Shown here: piece after piece, positions 56,540-64,000 of the stretch
How the letters are laid out: each line of letters begins with the position of its first letter
Numbering within the stretch: the first letter of the stretch is position 1
DNA from: Gonocerus acuteangulatus
Lineage: Eukaryota; Arthropoda; Insecta; Hemiptera; Coreidae
Length of the DNA stretch: 64,000 nucleotides
Direction: 5' to 3'
NCBI GenBank assembly: GCA_946811695.1
Contig: OX328123.1
Span: 122,477,118-122,541,117 of the forward strand
Notes under the pieces: generated by a model
The model's database searches: none
What the model was told of the DNA's origin: nothing
The model's input: only the letters and a program-made list of their open reading frames with translations
Made by a program: the position numbers and the translations under genes

Positions 56540-57330
56540 TTACAAATACCCGTGCTTCGTCACGGTAGATAAGTAGTTATTTTATTCCGTTATCAGTAAT
56601 TACGTTAACGCTACTATATAATATTGTGCAGCATATTATATCACGGTCCCCGTCATAAAATATGATATTCATCAATTAATAAGTAATCAAAGTAAAATGT
56701 TTCTTAGCGCTGTGCGCTTCGGACCAGTGCCAAGAAACAGATAACCTAGAGATAACCCGTTATCTACAGGTTACTAGTAACAGGAGTTTAACGAGTACAG
56801 GTTAAAATTCGTTGTCGTAATAAATAGACGTTAAAATTTAAAAAAAAAATATGTTTCCAAGGTGTCATTTGGAAACACCCATTATATTTTATAGCATTAC
56901 CAACAAGTGTTATGACTGGGGATGCTGATGGGAAGGGTTCGGAATATTATTACCTCGGGAGGACCAGGTATAGCGAAATCTCTATAAGAAACAAAATCAC
57001 AGTTTATTTCTAATAATTCAAGGACTGCAATATCATTGCGGTTGAAATTAACCGCAATTAAACATAAAACTATGAAATAGATACAGCACAGTAACAGCTA
57101 ATCTGTCATCGCATGCTGTCTAGGAGTGCATACCCTCTTAAAAACCAACTAAAAATTCAAACCCCTCTATAATTTGAATCTAAAAAAAAACCTTTCTTAG
57201 CGAGTGTTTACATCCTAAAGGGAGTGTCCATGCAAAATTTCAAATTTTTCTGACAAGTGGTTTGGGCTGGGCGATGATAGATCTCTGAGTCAGTGAGTGA
57301 GTGGTATTTGACAAATATATAGTAGATAAA
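56540..57330. mobile_element. Unclassified interspersed repeat
   Basis: It begins with ACAAATACCCGTGCTTCGTC and ends with a segment containing GATGATAGATCTCTGAGTCA and GTGAGTGAGTGG followed by ACAAATATATAGTAGATA. This pair of end motifs is familiar from non-autonomous repeats across arthropods. I see no ORF or clean inverted ends. The assignment is from memory of such motifs, hence tentative. Confidence 0.3.
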
Positions 57331-58454
57331 CTAAAATTAATTGAAATTCGTGCATTATACAATTATCTGTTTACAAACTGTATTTGGGAGAGACTTTCAG
57401 GCCTTTGGACTTGCAGTCTGCCATAGGATGGCTCTCCTACCGTCTCAGTTAATAACTTTTCTTCGTCATTTTATTAACGAGTTTTAAACTCATTATGGGC
57501 TAATTTAAGCCTAGAAATATAATGAAGTGGGTAGGGAGGGTTCAACGAACCTGTTTTCTCTTCTAGTTATATAATATTTAAAGGGAGATTTTTTATTATA
57601 ATATGTATGTATGTGCTTTATCGAGATCTCCGCGCAGTCCATGCTTAATGAAATTTCTTCTGTAAAAATGGTTCTTATGCAAGCTTCGATAGAGCAATAT
57701 CATTCCCTTTCAGACTCTCTGAAATCTGAAATCTGAAAGTTTCCTTCATTTAACGAGTTTTGTCCCTGTTTGCCTCAGTTTTTTGACAATTGATTGTAGT
57801 GTTGTTTCTTCTTTTCATTAAAAATGATAAGTAAATCAGAAGTATTTTTGTATTACTTGTTCCGTTAAACAGTGGAAGCAAGTTATTTCCGCTTGGCTAC
57901 TGCCAGTTTCCTCCTAATTGTGGCGCGTAAATTCATGGGCGTATATAGGAAATAATTTCGGGAGGGGCTAGGAAAATTTGGGAAGGGGGCTGAGACCATT
58001 TCCGGGGTATGGAATAATAACAACTTAGAACTTGGAATAGTTTTAGGCAACCAAAACGCTACTGCACCTAAAATAAACTATTTTATATGAACTAAGTGAT
58101 CTTATTTAATTAAATACGCTAAGATAACGCAGTTAGTTACGAGAGTGCAAGTGCACCCAAAATTAAGTTGTGATTCGTTCGAAAAATGTATCAACGATCG
58201 ATAAAATTTATCTCTATAATAAATATAGTTTTAAAAATTAAACAGCCCCTTTTTTCCTCTGATTAAAGAATATTTTTATAAAATAATGTTATTGAAATTA
58301 TTTAGTGAAGTTTTCCATTTATGATCGCCTATTCAAGTTGTGATTTGTTCGAAAAAGATCCCAACGATAGATCAGGGAGTAAAAACCATGCAATTGTTTT
58401 CATCATAGTAAATAGGATGCAAAACAGATCAAACACCACCACATTTTTTTCCTT
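57331..58454. other. No recognisable feature
   Basis: AT-rich. TTATTTCCGCTTGGCTACTG near 57884 is a minus-strand match to interior abundant-family sequence. Confidence 0.4.
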
Positions 58455-58520
58455 TTATTCCACAGAACGTTTTCGAGGACACAACCTCATCTTCAGTGTC
58501 CTTTAAACACCCATCGACAA
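58445..58520 (-). ncRNA. Hammerhead-like ribozyme motif 2, downstream of Penelope ORF
   Basis: On the minus strand the core CTGAAGA (58496-58490) is followed by one unpaired T, stem II GAGG/CCTC with a six-base loop, and GAAAACGTTC. The latter contains a six-base palindrome AACGTT for a dimeric stem III, ending in a UUC cleavage triplet. The bases flanking the core and the predicted cleavage site pair (ACA/TGT). It lies about 380 bp downstream of the Penelope ORF on the same strand, where hammerhead motifs are known in Penelope-like elements. Activity is not tested. Confidence 0.5.
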
Positions 58521-58877
58521 TGGAAAAATTACAATAAAATCATTTAAATCACCTCAGATAAGTCAACTAACACAATAAGTCAACAATTAAAATCAAGCAA
58601 AATAATATAATGTACAATTTTAAAATTCAAAAAACAATTTTAAAATTCCAATCGCTGCCAGGAGGCGAACATTAAAAACATTTTTAAAATTTAATAGAAC
58701 GAACAATAAAAATAAATATAAACAAACAAATTCATAAATACCCCCCAAAAGAAACCCACACCTACCGCCTATAGCTCAGCGAGGTTCACTCGGGCCTTCT
58801 TCCGACTGTACTGGCCCTCTAACCTAGCTAGGTGGGGGAGGCAGGCGTCATATGTTGAAAAGTGTTGAATGTTGAAA
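58521..58877 (-). other. Penelope 3' untranslated region
   Basis: The sequence between the end of the Penelope frame and the hammerhead-like motif, A-rich in its distal half and GC-richer near the ORF (58765-58850). No other feature. Confidence 0.45.
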
Positions 58878-59357
58878 TTATATGTAAGTGGCTCCTTCTC
58901 CTCTGCTGTTTAAACACTGTCGTGAAGTGATTGTATCCAATTTAATTTCGACCTGCTCGAGCAGGTCCATCGTTTTTCCTTTTTTGCAATGATGCAGGAC
59001 CTGCACTTCCAGCGAGGTGTCAACGTGTTGCTCCGCTCTTAGGTGCTTCTTCATTTCAGAAGCTCTTCTCGTCAAGTGCTCGTTAATGAGAGTGCGTAGC
59101 TTAGGCCCGGATTTATCCAACGGTGGTATCTCGTCCTTAGTTTTTGACAGGCGGTTTTTGAGGGAGCCCTTACTTTTAAAAGCAGCTTCTGTTCCCACTT
59201 TTCCCAACAGATTTGCAATCTTATTGGATATGGCTCCAATGTAAAGGAAGCTCACCGCGCCAGGGTGTCTGACAGCAACCGCCTCACTTACATCGCCCCT
59301 CTCTTGCTTTCCCAACCTCTTTATGAAACCCCTCTCCAACATCTTATCAACGTCCAT
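58878..59357 (-). pseudogene. Penelope C-terminal linker and degenerate endonuclease
   Basis: 159 codons. The linker has the conserved LYIGAISNKIANLLGK region (about residues 37-52) and KLRTLINEHLTRRAS, SEMKKHLRAEQHVDTSLEVQ and LLEQVEIKL, which correspond to the second half of the Penelope GIY-YIG domain (R, H and E positions). The expected GVYK..C..C...YIGQT block that should precede them is absent: SG is followed directly by PKLRTLINEH. About 20-25 residues appear to be deleted in frame. Without the GIY-YIG strand the nuclease would not cut. Confidence 0.8.
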
Positions 59358-59362
59358 TTTTC

Positions 59363-60010
59363 CTATATGTAGGTCAATTCTTTTTGAAAATCTTCATCAC
59401 CAAGAGGCAAATCCAAGATTCTGTCCACCATGTAGATGAACGCAGACATCTTGTATTGACTATGATGGTATGAGTCAGCAGGGATCATGGAGTCAGTAGT
59501 AGTTGGTTTTCTATAGACACTAAATGAGTGGGTGCAGACTTCCCTTCTGATCTCCAAATCGAGGTACTGTAACGCGCCCTCTTTTTCTTTTTCTAATTTA
59601 AATTTGATTGACTCATGACACCCATTGATATAGGTTTGGAGTCCTTCCAACTCATCAGCGCTGCCAGAAAAACTAATGATGACGTCATCCTCGTACCTCC
59701 GGTAAAAATCTTTTTTTTCAACAAAAGGGTTTCGTGTACACAAAATTAATTTAACCCCCAGATAGTCCATGACAAGAGTAGCTGCCAGAGGACTTGTAGG
59801 AGATCCCATAATGACCCCTTTCTTCATGGGATAAAACTGATTTCTAAATTTAAAATCATTTTGTTCCAGGCAAATCGGCAACAGAGTTAAAAATTCCCCC
59901 GATACGAGAGGATTTACTTCTTTAATATTGAAAATAATTCAAAAATCCTCATAACTTACTTGGGCGGAATGTTCGTGTCCATGTTATCAACATCCATTGA
60001 AGCTAGAAAA
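59363..60010 (-). pseudogene. Penelope reverse transcriptase core
   Basis: RT motif A (SMDVDNMDTNIP) lies in a separate frame near 59965-60000. The 172-codon block continues with KKGVIMGSPTSPLAATLVMD (motif B) and RRYEDDVIISFSG with the catalytic YEDD (motif C). LQYLDLEIRREVCTHSFSVY and KPTTTDSMIPADSYHHSQYK, the typical thumb-side Penelope signature, follow. It terminates at a TAG six bases before the endonuclease block, a frameshift junction. All catalytic aspartates are present. Confidence 0.92.
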
Positions 60011-60127
60011 CTATTTTCTGGAAACTTCCTATTAGGGCTGTTCATTTGCTTGACTAAATCTCTGCTATTTTTAATGGAATAAGTGGGATTAAAATCCACT
60101 AAAAGGTTAAACATCTTGACAAATTTT

Positions 60128-60550
60128 TTAGCGAGCTTCTCGGATGGAGCAGACTTGAACGCTACGATTAACGATTACGGGAGTACCGGGTATATGTGTT
60201 TTGGGAAGACAATACAGTAGGGATGGCAAAGAGTTCATTTGAGTCAAGAACTTCCTGTCTATATCAGTGAAAATGTTAGTTGAGTTCTTTACCGCCCTCT
60301 TTGCTTCCTCGTTATATTTGACCGTTGGATCACGATCAAGCTGTACGAACCCCAGATCAATGATATGAGCCATGGTCTTAGCCTGATCTTGACTGATGAT
60401 AACGCATGACTTCCCCTTATCAGCTTTAGTAATCACGAGTTCTTTTTCTTTGATTTCATTTTTCATACTGTTTATTACCCTAAACTCCGGGATACGTTTC
60501 TGCTTTTTGGTAGATATTCTGCGTATATACTTTTCAATCTCTACACCCAC
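60128..60550 (-). pseudogene. Penelope RT N-terminal part
   Basis: 140 codons. ELVITKADKGKSCVIISQDQ (the T-K-A-D-K-G signature that opens Penelope RTs) is followed by KFLTQMNSLPSLLYCLPKTH, in which LPKTH corresponds to the RT1/2 G-L-P-K-x-H motif. The frame then shifts near 60150, after PGTPVIVNRS. No upstream start was sought beyond the last Met-containing region. Confidence 0.88.
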
Positions 60551-60618
60551 CTGCTACCCAAGTAAAAACCACTTTAATAAGAAAACATTACTAACTCTTT
60601 AACCTAAAAGGCTGACAG

Positions 60619-60623
<5 letters not shown>

Positions 60624-60694
<71 letters not shown>
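60624..60694. repeat. (AT)n microsatellite
   Basis: About 70 bp of AT just upstream of the Penelope element. Confidence 0.95.
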
Positions 60695-60697
<3 letters not shown>

Positions 60698-61185
60698 ATG
60701 TGCGTGTGTGTGTAACACATATGTCTCGAAAGATTTCCTCAAAACTGGAAGGCATCGAGAAAAATAATTATATTCGATATTAGTAGAATAGCAGCGATGC
60801 TAATGGCCTAGGTTCAGATGCGTTTAAAAAAAAAAATTTGTCAGAAAGGATGTATTTATATCATGGATTAAAATATGATGAGGAGATGGCCTTGAACGAT
60901 ATTGCCTATTTATTAAGGATGATTAATTTTGCTTTAACTTACTTTGTGGTACATATCTAACGTAAGTAGCGGTTGCACAATAGCTTTAAGCGTTACCTAC
61001 TCGACGGCCTTTCTAAATATATCTAGTACGAAAGGGGGGGCGAGAAAGGTCAAGGCTCCCCCCTCATGGTCGAAGAATCTTCACCTAACCTTCACTTACA
61101 AGAAAACAATGATAAAAACTACCTTTTTAGCTGTTTCACGGAAGCAACTCTATTTACATAAAATGAATCAGCCCATTGAACGTTC

Positions 61186-61246
<61 letters not shown>

Positions 61247-61606
61247 ACACAAACAACAGCATTGTATGGATTTTTCAGTTACAAAAAAACAAATTATAAA
61301 ATATCACTGAAAACCCTACTTACAGACCGTGTAACGTATTTCTAACACTTAAACTCATTTTGAGTGAACATACAATTACCTCACTGACCGAATTTCAAAA
61401 AGCTGGCCTATTGGTAATCACTATTTTTCAACGTCTAGATTTTATTCTAGATTCTCACGCTACATCTGGTAGCTTTGGAGAAGATTATAATTTTCATTAT
61501 ATTTATTTGTAATTTCAAATTATTATAAAATTTCAATTAAATTTAATTTTCAACTAATCGTGGAGGATTTAAATGAACATATGTATGTAGGTGAGTGTGT
61601 ATATAC

Positions 61607-61668
<62 letters not shown>

Positions 61669-61764
61669 TCTTGTGAAAGATGACCCAATATATATTTTCC
61701 ACTTTTTCTAGTTTCTTTTTCTAGCAGGGGGTCAATAAAGCAGTACACTCTTGGTTCACATTTA
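60695..61764. other. AT-rich DNA with two (AT)n tracts
   Basis: Tracts lie at about 61191-61243 and 61612-61664. An 81-codon frame at 60944-61189 has no recognisable domain. Confidence 0.4.
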
Positions 61765-61860
61765 CTACTTTACAAATTATCGACATGTTCCGTGCCTTTG
61801 ACGCACCTCTTCAGGGGCTTTTCTTTGCAACAATAGTTTTTGTAAATCTTAAATTTATAT
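61765..61860 (-). ncRNA. Hammerhead-like ribozyme motif 3
   Basis: On the minus strand the core CTGAAGA (61814-61808) is followed by one unpaired G, stem II GTGC/GCAC with a seven-base loop, and GGAACATGTC. The last part would be GAA-ACATGT-C in a canonical motif, so one core A is G here. ACATGT is palindromic (dimeric stem III), and cleavage would follow GTC. Distal stem I can form eight pairs, TTTACAAA/TTTGTAAA. It resembles motif 2 in layout. No retroelement ORF is beside it. One core mismatch suggests an inactive relic. Confidence 0.4.
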
Positions 61861-62279
61861 TTTTTTACACCAATATACAGCTATCCTATCCCTATCCATA
61901 TAGGGTTCAAATCCATATTTGAACATATGATATTTTATTTTAAATATTTATCCTACCTTGTCAGGAAGTCCTCTCGTCATGTTGTCTAGTTTGAGTCAGG
62001 CATAATACTGAAAAGTCATCTGTGGTAATGAATAAGGCTGTATTTTATCGATTTTTTAGCTATTTTAATGGTATCGATAATTGGTAATATTTTGTCTTCA
62101 ATATTGCTAAAACTATTTTCGATTTTATTACCGTATTCCTAACTTATTTTACCTACGTCTTTACATAATAGTAATAATGAGTAATAATTTGTAGTAATAA
62201 TAAGGGAATCATCTCAGTAATGGGACTAGAACATTAAATAAATAATCATGTCCTAAAGGACAAGAGCTCAAAACTTAGA
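61861..62279. other. No recognisable feature
   Basis: AT-rich sequence without recognisable structure. Confidence 0.45.
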
Positions 62280-62500
62280 CCCACACTACAGCTTTCATTC
62301 TCAAGTGTAGTCGTTCGAGGGTCGGATTCCGGGTCCGAAACCGTCCCTAGGCTTCTTCAGGCTTTGATGGGTACCAGAAAATGGGTAAATCAAGCAACCG
62401 GAGCAATGCACTGACCCTAATATTCCACCACAGTGGAAGAATATCCACTCTAGGCCCTCACAGCGTGTTTCGGGTCTGATTAACTTTTCATCCAATTTTC
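62280..62500 (+). mobile_element. SINE body related to the tRNA-Ile-like SINE
   Basis: CCGTCCCTAGGCTTCTTCAG, GATGGGTACC, GCAACCGGAGCAATGCACTG and GGCCCTCACAGCGTGTTTCG with GGTCTGATT follow the same order as the body of the SINE at 34754-35107 (CCGTCCCTAGG, ATGGGTACC, GGCCGGAGCATAGTATTGAC, GGCCCTCGTGGCCTGTTACG). The head is different and has no clear A or B box, so this is a diverged or chimeric copy. Confidence 0.65.
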
Positions 62501-62714
62501 CACACAGTTGCATAAATTAGGGATCCATAACAAGGAATGGAATCATAAATTAAATTTGGGTTTAAATCCGAGCGTTTCGAGTTATCTCTTATAAAGTATA
62601 AAAATTTGAAATTCTAATAACTTCCGATATATACTGTCCTCTGTATTTTACGGTGGTTTAATACATGTAAATCATAGAAGAAGTGGGTCATTTTGATCCA
62701 TATAAAAGTATTAG

Positions 62715-62840
62715 GGGGCACCTACATTAGTCCCGACCCTATCCGATCCCATACACATCAACTGTCGGAGGAAAATCAAACACATGCATCTCAATGGAGG
62801 TGCCTACATTGGTCCCGACCCGATCCGTTCCGATACGATC
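62715..62840. repeat. Direct repeat of a terminus-like sequence
   Basis: GGCACCTACATTAGTCCCGA at about 62717 and GGTGCCTACATTGGTCCCGA at about 62798, each followed by CC(C/G)TATCCGATCC-type or CCGATCCG-type sequence, are direct repeats 81 bp apart. They look like ends of a small DNA element placed head to tail. Confidence 0.55.
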
Positions 62841-63327
62841 CGATGGCCACCTATTCTCGGCCGTTCAACCTTGTTTGTTTCTTGGACCGACGAGTATTGG
62901 GCAAAATTAATCCAGAATAATGAATAAGTATGTTATTTCATTCTGAAAAATGAATAATTTTTCATTCATTATCCACCTAATTCAATGAATAACGTAACTT
63001 TTTATTTGTTTTCATTATAGAATAAAAATTATTTATTAAATGAAAAATTTTATAGAATAAAGGTTATTTATTCGAATGAAACAATTTTTTGAATGAAATT
63101 GATTTTTCTAGTAACAATATTTTTGTTTTATCGACAATGAATAAATAAGAGAATTTAAAAAATAATAAATAGTTTTCGAAACTAATAGAACAAAGCTTAA
63201 GGGCAATTTTTATCATTAGGGGTGTGTTTTTGTCGTTATTTTGGTGTATATATACCAGCATGGTTGGTATCCTTCATTAGCATCTCTCATGTTGTTTTAT
63301 ACTTAATCCAGAGTAAATTGGTGAACA

Positions 63328-63377
<50 letters not shown>

Positions 63378-64000
63378 CTCAGACTAATGAGAATATTTGT
63401 TAAAAAACAAAAAAAACAAAAATGGTTTTTAATGATATCTCTTACCATCCAGTATTTTACTTGCAAGGTAATGTTTATATCATATATCTTGAAATATTCC
63501 ATCTCGCATTCCTGTCACTAACATTGGGCGAAGGAAGTTAGAGCTATGGTATTTTTGTTTTATACATATAAGGAAATCCACAACTGGAAGATGATTTTCT
63601 GGCATACTTAGTCAAACGAAATATTTTATTATCGTTTAATATTACCCTTTTGTTAATAATAATAAATATTTCCCCATAATTCATTAAAAATACAGGTCTT
63701 TTTGGGTACCATCCAAAAGGGTCTATCATCCCATTATTTTGAGTTAGTGTTAAATGTTCTGTTAGAATGACAAAAATTTAATTTCACTAAATGGCTTTTT
63801 ATATATTCTTGTTAAAATGTGTACGTAGTCTGTCTGTGTCTAATTAATTCATCAATGGACTGGTTTCCATCGAAAAGTAAGTCTCTCAAATTATAGGGTA
63901 GTTTTAAAGTTTGTCCAGAGTCTACAATCTGTCAGAATGTGCTTTATTGATAAGTGTGTATTGAAGTATCTACATCTAGGCCTATCCTGAATTCACATAA
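62841..64000. other. No recognisable gene
   Basis: AT-rich sequence with ATGAATAA-type direct repeats near 62920-63090, an (AT)n tract at 63331-63371, and short frames without known domains. Confidence 0.45.

Larger units (their letters stand above)
58878..60552 (-). mobile_element. Penelope-like retroelement, defective
   Basis: Three minus-strand blocks in the order N-terminal region, reverse transcriptase and endonuclease region form one Penelope-like ORF broken by frameshifts (near 60150, 59950 and 59360) and a stop. Penelope-like elements encode a telomerase-like RT and a GIY-YIG endonuclease. The hammerhead-like motif downstream supports the class. The 5' end is not seen past about 60555, where an (AT)n tract follows within 75 bp. 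Confidence 0.9.

Noticed and set aside
62280..62500. Host protein frame on the minus strand (62301-62513)
   Set aside because: It overlaps a SINE body whose order matches the SINE at 34754-35107.

Overview
The window is AT-rich animal DNA, almost certainly from an arthropod and probably an insect. The reasons are one exon of an insect-type neuropeptide Y/F-like GPCR with a consensus splice donor, tRNA- and 5S-rRNA-derived SINEs, a Penelope-like element, a Ty3/gypsy element primed by tRNA-Ser, piggyBac-, Tc1/mariner- and Harbinger-like DNA transposons, and over twenty long (AT)n microsatellites. Nothing bacterial or organellar is present. The exact order of insect cannot be read from the sequence.

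Host genes are sparse. The only exon I can name lies at about 21.54-22.06 kb on the plus strand: the N-terminus and TM1-TM3 of a class A peptide GPCR, ending inside the DR motif at a good splice donor. The exons for TM4-TM7 are not recognisable, so the following introns are long or the gene leaves the window. Weaker coding-like pieces lie at 2-310, 8461-8645, 41285-41500 and 52314-52370.

Layout. 0-9 kb: a possible LINE tail, a TA-flanked foldback element (609-1188), and two long copies (1640-3788, 6936-8460) of an abundant repeat family with a hairpin-plus-CTAA end. These two copies carry the same tRNA-derived SINE at the same internal site. Between them is a second repeat family with its own MITE. 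9-17 kb: a broken non-LTR retrotransposon split by a SINE with a perfect 13-bp target duplication, an inverted copy of the abundant family (11360-12598) and T-rich sequence. 18-26 kb: a repeat interrupted by a 2-kb foldback element, the GPCR exon, a piggyBac-like element in its intron, a MITE and an 82-bp satellite of about 19 units. 26.3-32 kb: a structurally complete but mutated Ty3/gypsy element (minus strand), with a degenerate Tc1-like element 9 bp away. 33-36.7 kb: a 5S-derived SINE, a tRNA-Ile-like SINE, a second 5S-SINE tail and a hammerhead-like motif. 37-48 kb: Harbinger-like, mariner-like foldback and GC-rich-ended TIR elements. 48-58 kb: mostly unrecognised AT-rich DNA, microsatellites, a perfect 32-bp palindrome and small MITEs. 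58-60.6 kb: a defective Penelope-like element (minus) with a hammerhead-like motif downstream. 60.6-64 kb: microsatellites, a third hammerhead-like motif and a SINE body.

The elements record a layered history of nested insertions. The most interesting signals are three hammerhead-like RNA motifs, one tied to the Penelope element; the Penelope ORF that appears to have lost the GIY-YIG core of its endonuclease in frame; the SINE amplified inside another repeat; the palindromic foldback elements; and the tiny uORF whose stop overlaps the GPCR start codon. Coordinates of element ends were read by eye and may be a few bases off.
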